Assembly: GCA_002315015.1 (NCBI GenBank)
Contig: DCEX01000022.1
Location: 57,611 to 71,313, forward strand
Reading direction: 5' to 3'
Length of the DNA: 13,703 nucleotides
Origin: Faecalibacterium sp. UBA1819
Lineage (GTDB): Bacteria > Bacillota > Clostridia > Oscillospirales > Ruminococcaceae
A model generated the notes under the pieces. It did not search any database. It was not told the origin of the DNA and worked only from the letters and a program-made list of their open reading frames with translations. A program made the position numbers and the translations under genes. Numbering within the stretch: the first letter of the stretch is position 1; each line of letters begins with the position of its first letter. Below, piece after piece: positions 1-5,893 of the stretch.

Positions 1-1399
1 ACAGCCGGCACAGCTGCTTTCTGCGGCTTCCTCGCGTGCTTGCTCGGCGGCGCTGGCCAATCGGCTGAATGCACTTTCCGGCGCGTTGTACGGTGTGGGG
101 GAGACAGTGGAACAGGTGTGCCGAAAAATGGCCAATGTGCAGCGCCCGGAGCTTTCGCTGGCTGACGCTGTATCGCGCCGGTGCTGCAACGAGTGTTCGC
201 GACGCTTTTCCTGCTGGGTTGACCACGCGCATGACTGCTATGCTGCTTTTGCAAAACTGGACACGGCTTTGACACACGGCGAATGGCTGGACGCGGCCCA
301 GCTGCCCGCACCGCTGGACACGCTGTGCATTCAGCCGCAAAAAGTATGCGCCTGTGCGTATGCCGAACATGCCCGGCGCATTGAGCTGCGCGGAATGCGC
401 ACCCAAGATGCCGCCGTTCGCGCGGCGCTTTGCGAGCAGTACGGGGCGCTGGCGGCTTCGCTGGGCAGCCTTTCCGGGGAGCTGTCTATGGCGGAACTGC
501 CCGACCGGCGTAAGTCCGCGCGGCTCAAGTCGCTGTTTTGGGAGCTGGGGCTGGAGCCGGGCGATGTCAGCGTGGCGCAGGATATGCACGGGCGGCTGTT
601 GGCAAATGCTTGTGTCGCACCCATTGATTTCTCTCAGCAGGAACTGAGCGAGCTGACGCAGGAGGTTTCCGCCTTGTGCCGCCGCCGCTTTTCTCAGGCG
701 CAAGCAACGGCCACGCCGGTGATGACGATGCTGACATTCCGCCAAGCCCCGTGTTTTGAGGCCGACTTCGGCGTGTATGGGCTGGCGGCTCACCCCGGCG
801 GCGTTTCCGCCGATGCGGCACGCGCGTTTTTGTGCAGCGACGGCTATGCCTGTGCCGTGCTGTGCGACGGGATGGGAACGGGCAAGGAAGCTGCCGTTGA
901 TGGTGTGATGGCTGCACAGCTGGCGTGTGAGCTTTTAAAAGCCGGTTTTGCCCCCGAGGAAACGGCGCGTTTAGTGAACGGCTCTTTGGCGCTGAAAAAT
1001 GGTGCGGGGCAGGAGTCGGCCACCACATTGGATATTTTAAAAGTGGATTTATTTACCGGACAAGCCGTTTTGTTTAAGGCCGGGGCTGCGCCGACCTTTG
1101 TAGTGCGCTCCGACTTTGTGGACACCTTTCACACAGAAAGTGTTCCGCTTGGCATTTTGGATAAGGTGCTGGGGCATACGCTGTCGCTGACACTGCAAGA
1201 GGGCGACACCGCCGTGCTGGTAAGCGATGGCGCAGTGGATGCAGGTGCAGACTATCTGCGGGCTGTATTGAGCGAAAAAAAGCGGCAAACCGCGCAGGGG
1301 CTTGCCGAATTTGCCGCCACCCGCGCCCGCGCCCATGCGAAGAACCCGGATGACATCACCGTATTAACGGTGCGCATCACACGCACCTGTGCCTTTTAA
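1..1399 (+). CDS. spoIIE: Stage II sporulation protein E, C-terminal part (partial at left edge)
   Basis: The reading frame is open from base 2 to the TAA at 1397-1399, giving about 465 residues of a protein that starts outside the window. SpoIIE is a membrane-anchored PP2C-type phosphatase. It dephosphorylates the anti-anti-sigma factor SpoIIAA and so activates sigma-F in the forespore. The N-terminal membrane segments would lie upstream. The first part in the window has the Cys-rich segment typical of the SpoIIE central region (CCNEC, then CW, near 180-225). The PP2C domain starts near 745. Its acidic metal ligands can be seen in SAD (usually SGD), CDGMGTG at 863, VSDGAVD at 1220 and DDIT near 1350, so it looks catalytically intact. 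The stop lies one base from the stop of the convergent Lrp gene, with no hairpin terminator between. Family assignment is firm; the full length is unknown. Confidence 0.93.
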   Translation, partial: QPAQLLSAASSRACSAALANRLNALSGALYGVGETVEQVCRKMANVQRPELSLADAVSRRCCNECSRRFSCWVDHAHDCYAAFAKLDTALTHGEWLDAAQLPAPLDTLCIQPQKVCACAYAEHARRIELRGMRTQDAAVRAALCEQYGALAASLGSLSGELSMAELPDRRKSARLKSLFWELGLEPGDVSVAQDMHGRLLANACVAPIDFSQQELSELTQEVSALCRRRFSQAQATATPVMTMLTFRQAPCFEADFGVYGLAAHPGGVSADAARAFLCSDGYACAVLCDGMGTGKEAAVDGVMAAQLACELLKAGFAPEETARLVNGSLALKNGAGQESATTLDILKVDLFTGQAVLFKAGAAPTFVVRSDFVDTFHTESVPLGILDKVLGHTLSLTLQEGDTAVLVSDGAVDAGADYLRAVLSEKKRQTAQGLAEFAATRARAHAKNPDDITVLTVRITRTCAF

Positions 1400-1400
1400 C

Positions 1401-1832
1401 TTATAAAATACCGGCGCTGCGGTCTACCGAGGTGGAAAGAATAATCTGGCTGGAGGTTGCGCCAAACTTTTGAAAGCGGTTAATCAAACTTTCCAGCTCG
1501 GCAATGCCGGAACACGCCACGCATAAAATAAAGCTGTAACTGCCGGTGACGTGGTAGCACCGGGCCACGCCAAGCTGGTGGTCGGCCAGCATTAAAAATT
1601 CTTCGTGGTCGGAGGGGGCAACACTGACGCTGATGAGCGCTTCAATTTGATGTTCGGTTACTTTATCGCCGTATACAACGGTATATCCGGCAATAATTTT
1701 TTCGCGTTCCATACGGCGGATGCGTTCGCTGACGGCAGGGCTGGTGAGCGCCACTTTTTGGGCAATATCCTTTACGGTCATGCGCGCATTTTGTGCGAGC
1801 AGGTTTAAAATTCTTTTATCAATATCATCCAT
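1401..1832 (-). CDS. Lrp/AsnC family transcriptional regulator
   Basis: This 143-residue protein has the standard two-part Lrp/AsnC layout. An N-terminal winged helix-turn-helix (about residues 1-55; DIAQKVALTSPAVSERIRRM is the helix-turn-helix) is followed by a RAM/AsnC effector-binding domain (about 65-140; the VTGSYSFIL strand and glycine turn are typical). Family members bind DNA as dimers or octamers and usually sense amino acids. The start is the ATG at 1832, with a GGGAG ribosome site eight bases upstream. A TTTACA-N17-TATAAT promoter lies at 1935-1963, leaving a 5' leader of about 95 nt. No aminotransferase or transporter gene adjoins it. The only divergent unit is the putative small RNA at 2031-2137, which makes autoregulation and control of that RNA the natural guesses. 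Effector and targets cannot be read from sequence. Confidence 0.92.
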   Translation of the reverse strand: MDDIDKRILNLLAQNARMTVKDIAQKVALTSPAVSERIRRMEREKIIAGYTVVYGDKVTEHQIEALISVSVAPSDHEEFLMLADHQLGVARCYHVTGSYSFILCVACSGIAELESLINRFQKFGATSSQIILSTSVDRSAGIL

Positions 1833-1871
1833 GTTTTTTCATCTCCCTGTTTTGGAATCCCTTTGTTTTTT

Positions 1872-1881
1872 AAGCGCTTTT
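1872..1881. repeat. AAGCGCTTTT element, copy 1 (lrp leader)
   Basis: AAGCGCTT (1872-1879) is a perfect 8-bp palindrome. The ten bases AAGCGCTTTT recur at 1981-1990. This copy lies in the predicted 5' leader of the Lrp gene. The core is also found in coding sequence elsewhere in the window (for example near 4083, 7072 and 10786), so on its own it is weak. It is listed because two copies stand out in this AT-rich gap. Confidence 0.3.
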
Positions 1882-1934
1882 GGTGTAAATTTTTGCTTTA
1901 TGAAAAAAGCGTTGTCATATTTTGCTGCTTTTTA

Positions 1935-1963
1935 ATTATATAAAGTTTTTTGTGGGTTGTAAA
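1935..1963 (-). promoter_or_regulatory. Sigma-A promoter of the Lrp-family gene
   Basis: On the minus strand TTTACA (1963-1958) and TATAAT (1940-1935) are separated by exactly 17 bases, in an AT-rich context. Transcription should start near 1928. This is a near-consensus housekeeping promoter in the right place and orientation for the regulator gene. Confidence 0.75.
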
Positions 1964-1978
1964 TAAATTTTTTAAATC

Positions 1979-1990
1979 AAAAGCGCTTTT
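1979..1990. promoter_or_regulatory. 12-bp palindrome between divergent promoters (putative operator)
   Basis: AAAAGCGCTTTT is a perfect 12-bp palindrome. It lies between the -35 of the leftward Lrp promoter (1958-1963) and the -35 of the rightward orphan promoter (1997-2002), a good place to control both. The core resembles a catabolite-responsive element (central CG flanked by A and T runs), but several consensus positions do not match. An operator for the neighbouring Lrp-type protein is the other possibility. There is no direct evidence for either. Confidence 0.35.
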
Positions 1991-1996
1991 TCCCCT

Positions 1997-2025
1997 TTGA
2001 CAGATTAAAAAAAAAGGTGTATAAT
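1997..2025 (+). promoter_or_regulatory. Perfect-consensus sigma-A promoter with no downstream protein gene
   Basis: TTGACA at 1997-2002, a 17-base spacer containing an A9 run, and TATAAT at 2020-2025: both hexamers match consensus completely. Start of transcription is expected at G2031 or G2033. The next plus-strand gene begins only at 3586, beyond two terminators and the oppositely oriented hflX, so this promoter appears to serve the short unit 2031-2137. Confidence 0.85.
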
Positions 2026-2030
2026 AATAA

Positions 2031-2137
2031 GCGTCGGAGGAATCCGGCTTCTTAGTTATGCTTACAAGTTTTATTTTTATACTTTCCCACCCCTCTATGC
2101 AAAAGGAGCTGTCGCAAGACGGCTCCTTTTGCTTTTC
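2031..2137 (+). ncRNA. Putative small RNA of about 105 nt, family not recognised
   Basis: The unit is bounded by the perfect promoter at 1997-2025 and the terminator at 2099-2132. The expected RNA opens with a hairpin at its very 5' end: 2033-2038 pairs with 2043-2048 around a GGAA tetraloop. An A/U-rich, apparently unpaired stretch follows, with a C-rich segment (CCCACCCCTCT, 2086-2096) just before the terminator stem. Exposed C-rich motifs next to a terminator are typical of Firmicutes sRNAs that pair with Shine-Dalgarno sequences, such as FsrA and RoxS/RsaE. I see no similarity to 6S, SRP RNA, tmRNA or a known riboswitch. A peptide is unlikely: the first ATG (2058) is about 17 bases from the only GGAGG, which is itself in the hairpin, and its frame runs through the terminator. 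The unit limits are well supported; function is inference. Confidence 0.55.
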
Positions 2138-2140
2138 CTG
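2099..2140 (+). terminator. Intrinsic terminator of the putative small RNA
   Basis: Bases 2099-2113 pair with 2118-2132 in an uninterrupted 15-bp stem (one G-U pair) closed by a GCAA tetraloop. The run TTTT, then CCTG and TTTTT, follows. This is one of the strongest hairpins in the window. Confidence 0.85.
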
Positions 2141-2148
2141 TTTTTCAA

Positions 2149-2190
2149 AAAAGGGCACGTTTCAGCCTTTGGGCCAAAGCGTGCCTTTTT
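2149..2190 (-). terminator. Terminator of hflX, likely bidirectional
   Basis: GGCACG (2154-2159) pairs with CGTGCC (2180-2185), with a further inner GCC/GGC stem. A-rich and T-rich flanks extend the pairing on the plus strand. On the minus strand the stem is followed by CTTTTTT, as expected for hflX, which stops at 2209. On the plus strand it is followed by TTTTT and would back up the sRNA terminator. Confidence 0.75.
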
Positions 2191-2208
2191 CAATTTAAAA
2201 GAATGCTT

Positions 2209-3456
2209 TTAAGGGAGCAGATAGGCTTCAAACAGATGAACCTGTGTGGATTTCACAATGCCCTCCAGATACAGCCCGTCCTCGCGGTATTCCTCTTGCA
2301 GCACCGTTCCATGCTCACGCATGGGAGCCGCTGCGCCCAATTTATCATAGGGAAGCAGCACACGAATGCGGCGAACGCGGTCGGAAAGCACCTGCTCAAT
2401 GCGCTCTAAAAGCGCGTCGATTCCATAACCTGTTTTTGCGCTGATGCAGACGGCTTCGGGGTCCATCAGCAGTGCGCCGTCCATTAAGTCCCATTTGTTG
2501 TAAACAACAATTTGCGGAATGTCCGCACAGCCAAGCTCTGTTAACACTTGGTCGGTCACGGCCAGCTGGTCGGGCGCTTCGGGGTCGGCGCCGTCGCACA
2601 CCTTTAAAATGACATCGGCATAGGCCGCTTCTTCCAAGGTGCTTCGGAAGGCTTCCACCAAGCCGTGCGGCAGACGGCTGACAAAGCCGACGGTGTCTAC
2701 CGCCACCGTTTCCAGCCCGGACGGCAGCACCAAGCGGCGCGCTGTTGGATCCAGCGTAGCAAACAGCATGTTGGCTTCCATCACATCCGCGCCGCATAAA
2801 TGGTTCAGCAAGCTGGATTTTCCCACGTTGGTATACCCCACCAGCGCGATGACCGGCACGCCGTTTTTCTTGCGGCTTTTGCGTGTTTCCGCGCGTCGGC
2901 GCTCCATATCGGAGAGCTTTTCCTCCAGCGCGTCAATGCGCCGGCGCACATGACGGCGGTCATATTCCAGCTTCGATTCACCCGCGCCGCGTCGTGCGCC
3001 CGCACCGCCGCCGCCACCGCCGCCCTGACGCGACAGGCTTTGGCCAAGCCCCGCTAAACGCGGCAGACGGTAACGCAGCCCGGCCAGCTCGGTTTGCAGC
3101 TTGCCTTCGTTGGTCACCGCGCGGTTTTTGAAGATTTCCAAAATCAGCATGGTGCGGTCAATGACTTCGATTTCCAAAATTTCTTCCAGATTGCGAATTT
3201 GGCTGCCGGAAAGCTCTGCGTCAAAAATAGCGCATTCCGCCCCGACGTTTTGGCAAAGCAGATGCCCCTCAGCCAAGCGCCCTTCGCCTAAATAGGTGGC
3301 CGCTTCGGGTACATCGCGCTTTTGCACAATTTGACCCACACATTCCATGTGGTTGGCCTCGGCCAGCGCCGAAAGCTCCTCCATGCTGCGCTCCATGTCG
3401 TACTCGCCGCGGTCCAGCCCGAACAAGACAACTTTAATGCTTCCTTCTTGCGTCAT
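2209..3456 (-). CDS. hflX: GTPase HflX
   Basis: HflX is a ribosome-associated GTPase that splits stalled or hibernating 70S ribosomes after stress. The 415-residue product has the family layout: an N-terminal HflX domain (about 1-140), a glycine-rich loop, a helical linker (KLEYDRRHVRRRI) and a G domain. The G domain shows GYTNVGKS (206-214), DTVGF, NKWD (320-323) and SAKTG. I chose the ATG at 3456, which has AGGAG eight bases upstream and gives a normal family length. The frame is open further upstream, but those starts fall in or before the promoter at 3512-3540. Unusual: the conserved GGGIGxRGPGE-type loop is expanded to seven glycines (145-151) and continues as RRGAGES, with Ala in place of the usual Pro. 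It is transcribed alone and ends at the hairpin 2149-2190. Confidence 0.95.
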   Translation of the reverse strand: MTQEGSIKVVLFGLDRGEYDMERSMEELSALAEANHMECVGQIVQKRDVPEAATYLGEGRLAEGHLLCQNVGAECAIFDAELSGSQIRNLEEILEIEVIDRTMLILEIFKNRAVTNEGKLQTELAGLRYRLPRLAGLGQSLSRQGGGGGGGAGARRGAGESKLEYDRRHVRRRIDALEEKLSDMERRRAETRKSRKKNGVPVIALVGYTNVGKSSLLNHLCGADVMEANMLFATLDPTARRLVLPSGLETVAVDTVGFVSRLPHGLVEAFRSTLEEAAYADVILKVCDGADPEAPDQLAVTDQVLTELGCADIPQIVVYNKWDLMDGALLMDPEAVCISAKTGYGIDALLERIEQVLSDRVRRIRVLLPYDKLGAAAPMREHGTVLQEEYREDGLYLEGIVKSTQVHLFEAYLLP

Positions 3457-3483
3457 GCGTGTTCTCCTTTTCGGCAGGGGCGC

Positions 3484-3513
3484 TTGAAATTGCCCCGTGT
3501 ATTTTGGTATCAT
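3484..3513 (+). promoter_or_regulatory. Possible promoter of the HAD phosphatase gene
   Basis: TTGAAA (3484-3489), an 18-base spacer and TATCAT (3508-3513) face the HAD gene at 3586. The -10 overlaps the -10 of the leftward hflX promoter, so the two divergent promoters would compete. This is weaker than the hflX promoter. Confidence 0.4.
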
Positions 3514-3540
3514 TATAGCGGTATCGCGCCCATCCGTCAA
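3512..3540 (-). promoter_or_regulatory. Sigma-A promoter of hflX
   Basis: On the minus strand TTGACG (3540-3535), 17 bases, then TATAAT (3517-3512). Transcription should start near 3505, about 50 bases before the ATG at 3456. Its position rules out the longer open frame beginning at 3540 as the real start. Confidence 0.8.
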
Positions 3541-3585
3541 CGCACAGTCAGGCGGAAACCGGGCGTTTGAAACAGGAGGCTTTCT

Positions 3586-4398
3586 ATGAATTATCGCATG
3601 ATTGTATTGGATTTAGACGACACGCTGCTGAAAGATGACCGCACCGTGTCGGAGATGACCCGCCGCCGCTTGCTGGAAGCCCAGCAGCAAGGAACGGTTG
3701 TCGTGTTGGCGTCCGGTCGCCCGACGTATGCCATGCAGCACTTGGCACAGGAGCTTTGCCTTGCGCAGTACGGCGGATATTTGATTTCGTTTAACGGTGC
3801 ACGCATTACGGCATGTGAAAACGGCGCTGTGCTGTCCAGCGTGGACATTTCTCACGCGCAAATGTGCCAACTGTTCGACCTTGCACAGGAACAGAATGTC
3901 TATATTCAGACGTATACCGAGGATCATATTCTGGTTTCAAAAGATAACGAATATACACAAATCGAGAAAGAAATTACCGGAATGGATGTAGTGGAATGCG
4001 CCGACTTCAAAGCGGAGATTCCCAAAACCGCAGTGAAAGCGATGATGCTGGAACACCCCGACCGCTTAAAACAAGTGGAGCAAGCGCTTCGCCCGGTCAT
4101 CAAAGACGAACTGTATATGACTATTACGAAGCCGTTTTTTCTGGAATTTATGAACCCGGCTGTGGACAAAGGAAAAAGCCTTGTCACCTTGGCTGCACAC
4201 CTTGGGATTTCCATGGAACAGGTGATTGCCGTGGGCGACAGCTATAATGACATCAGCATGATTGAGGCCGCCGGGCTGGGTGTTGCCATGGGCAACGCGG
4301 TTGAAGCCGTCAAGCAGGCCGCTGATTATGAAACCGACGACAACGAACACGACGGCGTGGCGCGTGTGGTAGAGCGCTTTTTCTTACAGACAAAATAA
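3586..4398 (+). CDS. Cof-type HAD-IIB family phosphatase
   Basis: This 270-residue cytosolic hydrolase of the haloacid dehalogenase superfamily belongs to the Cof/YidA-like IIB group, which removes phosphate from sugar phosphates, flavin phosphates and similar small substrates. Motif I is DLDDT (nucleophile Asp9, acid/base Asp11). Motif II is SGRP (Ser43), motif III is Lys195 in DKGKS, and motif IV is GDSYND (Asp218, Asp222). The cap domain lies between motifs II and III. All catalytic residues are present and the length is normal. The start has AGGAGG seven bases upstream. It is a single gene between the divergent hflX promoter and a strong terminator. The substrate cannot be told from sequence. 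Confidence 0.93.
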   Translation: MNYRMIVLDLDDTLLKDDRTVSEMTRRRLLEAQQQGTVVVLASGRPTYAMQHLAQELCLAQYGGYLISFNGARITACENGAVLSSVDISHAQMCQLFDLAQEQNVYIQTYTEDHILVSKDNEYTQIEKEITGMDVVECADFKAEIPKTAVKAMMLEHPDRLKQVEQALRPVIKDELYMTITKPFFLEFMNPAVDKGKSLVTLAAHLGISMEQVIAVGDSYNDISMIEAAGLGVAMGNAVEAVKQAADYETDDNEHDGVARVVERFFLQTK

Positions 4399-4411
4399 AG
4401 GATAAAAGATT

Positions 4412-4446
4412 AGCGGACGTGCCAATCTCGGCACGTCCGCTGTTTT
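4412..4446 (+). terminator. Terminator after the HAD gene, shared with the convergent aminopeptidase
   Basis: AGCGGACGTGCC (4412-4423) pairs perfectly with 4430-4441 around a six-base loop and is followed by GTTTTTATC. It lies between two convergent genes. On the minus strand the 3' side reads AATCTTTTA, a poorer U-tract, so it may work in both directions with unequal strength. Confidence 0.85.
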
Positions 4447-4472
4447 TATCTCAAGCGTTGATCAATAACGGG

Positions 4473-5705
4473 TTAAAACGCCCAGTTGCCGTTTTGGAAC
4501 ACCGGCACGCGGGTGCCGTCGGGGCGAATGCCGGTAATGCTGAGGTCGGCAGTGCCGAACATGAAATCAACGTGTGTGAGTGAATCGTTGATTCCCACCT
4601 GCAAAAGCTCCTCGCGGCTTTTCGACATGCCGCCCTCAATGGCTTCGCTGATGCCCGAGCCAACGGCCAAATGGCAGGAAGCATTTTCGTCATATAACGT
4701 ATTGTAGAATAAGATTCCTAAATTACTAATAGGAGAATCATACGGCACCAGCGCACACTCGCCCAGATACTTTGCGCCCTCGTCCATCTCCAAAATAGAG
4801 CGCAGCACTTCCTCGCCCTGTTTTGCGCCGAAGTCAACGACGCGCCCTTTTTCAAAAGTAAGGTAGAACTGGTCAATCAAATTGCCGTTGAAGTTCAGCG
4901 GCATGGAGCTGTAAACGGTGCCTTCAGTGCGCTCGCGGTGGGGTGCGGTATAAACCTCCTCTGTGGGAAGATTCATAAAATGCCAGCGGCCGTCTGCTGT
5001 TGCAGCGCCGCCGCCGCACCAAATGCCGCCGGGCAGCAACCCGACGGTTAAATCGGTGCCAAGACTGTTCTGATAATGCAGCGCGTCAAAGGCTTGTTCG
5101 TTCAGCCAGGCAATGCGCTTTTGGAACTCTTGGCGATGTGCTTCCCACGCGGCCACTGCGTCGCCGCTGTCTACACGCGCCGTTTGGAAAATAGCGTCCC
5201 AAAGGCGGTCAAGAGCCTCTTGCTCCGGCAAATCAGGAAAAACGGCTTGCGCCCACTTGGGGCTGGCTGCGCCGATGATACACCACGGCATAGTGCCGTT
5301 GCGGTGTGCCTCGACAAACGGGCCGCAGGCATTGCGTGAAGCTTTCTGCGCAGCGGCGGGCTTTTTCGGGTCGACGTCCGCCAAAACGCGCGGGTCGTCC
5401 GAACGAATGCTCAAAAAGGCCGCCCCGCGCTGTGCCATCGTGTTGCGCATCAGGCTGGTCCATTCGGGACACTGCGAAATCTTTTCCATATAAGAATGCT
5501 GATAACGCAGCTTGGCTGCTTCGCTGTCCATCCATTCTACAACAACGTCAGATGCACCGGCTTTGTAAGCTTGTTCCATCACAAGATGCACAAAGTCAGC
5601 CACTTCCACCGAGGCGGAAATCATCACTTCCTGTCCGGGTTTTACGGCAAGCCCGGTGACAACCGCCAAGCGTGCGTACTCTTTCAGCTTTTCTTCCATC
5701 GTCAT
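4473..5705 (-). CDS. Aminopeptidase, peptidase family M29 (AmpS/PepS type)
   Basis: This 410-residue protein matches the M29 metallo-aminopeptidases throughout, from KLKEYARLAVVTGLAVKPGQ at the N-terminus to THVDFMFGT and DGTRVPVFQNG at the C-terminus. These cytosolic dimers release N-terminal residues from peptides using two metal ions. Candidate metal ligands are Glu in PTEEVYTAP, Glu in YLGECAL, His in NASCHLAVG, and His and Asp in THVDF. The position that I recall as the catalytic Tyr, seven residues after that His, is Ile here. I chose the ATG at 5705 because GGAGGGGG lies seven bases upstream. A second ATG two codons later is possible, and the frame upstream has no ribosome site. Its own promoter is at 5743-5771, divergent from feoAB. 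Confidence 0.92.
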   Translation of the reverse strand: MTMEEKLKEYARLAVVTGLAVKPGQEVMISASVEVADFVHLVMEQAYKAGASDVVVEWMDSEAAKLRYQHSYMEKISQCPEWTSLMRNTMAQRGAAFLSIRSDDPRVLADVDPKKPAAAQKASRNACGPFVEAHRNGTMPWCIIGAASPKWAQAVFPDLPEQEALDRLWDAIFQTARVDSGDAVAAWEAHRQEFQKRIAWLNEQAFDALHYQNSLGTDLTVGLLPGGIWCGGGAATADGRWHFMNLPTEEVYTAPHRERTEGTVYSSMPLNFNGNLIDQFYLTFEKGRVVDFGAKQGEEVLRSILEMDEGAKYLGECALVPYDSPISNLGILFYNTLYDENASCHLAVGSGISEAIEGGMSKSREELLQVGINDSLTHVDFMFGTADLSITGIRPDGTRVPVFQNGNWAF

Positions 5706-5742
5706 TGGTAATCCCCCTCCAGCCCATTCGACATTTTTCGTC

Positions 5743-5771
5743 ATTATAGCACGGTATAGTAGAAAAGTAAA
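5743..5771 (-). promoter_or_regulatory. Sigma-A promoter of the M29 aminopeptidase gene
   Basis: On the minus strand TTTACT (5771-5766), 17 bases, then TATAAT (5748-5743). It is back to back with the feo promoter; the two -35 elements are 19 bp apart. Confidence 0.7.
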
Positions 5772-5790
5772 CTTTTTCCGCCCCGGGTGC

Positions 5791-5819
5791 TTGACAAATG
5801 CCCTCGATATGCATACACT
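5791..5819 (+). promoter_or_regulatory. Sigma-A promoter of feoAB
   Basis: TTGACA (5791-5796), a 17-base spacer and TACACT (5814-5819). Transcription should start near 5826, leaving a leader of about 68 nt before feoA. Confidence 0.7.
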
Positions 5820-5831
5820 AAGAATGTTGAA

Positions 5832-5845
5832 TTAGCACAAACTAA
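5832..5845. promoter_or_regulatory. Candidate metal-regulator operator upstream of feoAB
   Basis: TTAG-CACAAA-CTAA is an inverted repeat placed about 6-20 bases after the expected start of feo transcription, where a bound repressor would block it. TTAG/CTAA half sites are characteristic of DtxR/IdeR-type iron repressors. The site does not look like a Fur box (GATAATGATAATCATTATC type). The half sites are short, so this rests mainly on position and on the function of feoAB. Confidence 0.45.
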
Positions 5846-5893
5846 CAAGGCCCGGCAAAAAGGGCTTGACAGGGGTTTGAAGGAGGTATTCCA

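Noticed and set aside
567..1028. 153-codon minus-strand reading frame inside spoIIE
   Set aside because: Pro/Arg/His-rich shadow of GC-rich coding sequence; the spoIIE frame has intact catalytic motifs.
1898..2158. 86-codon minus-strand reading frame over the AT-rich gap
   Set aside because: It runs across both promoters and the sRNA terminator, has low-complexity composition, and has no ribosome site or recognisable domain.
2058..2198. Short plus-strand reading frame from the ATG at 2058 within the putative sRNA
   Set aside because: The only GGAGG is about 17 bases away and buried in a hairpin, and the frame runs through the 15-bp terminator.
3004..3024. CCG/GCC triplet run as a possible standalone repeat element
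   Set aside because: It is the seven-glycine coding stretch in hflX, so it is treated as a protein feature.
5866..5871. Second TTGACA in the feoA leader
   Set aside because: Nothing like a -10 lies 15-19 bases downstream; that region is the feoA ribosome site and start codon.
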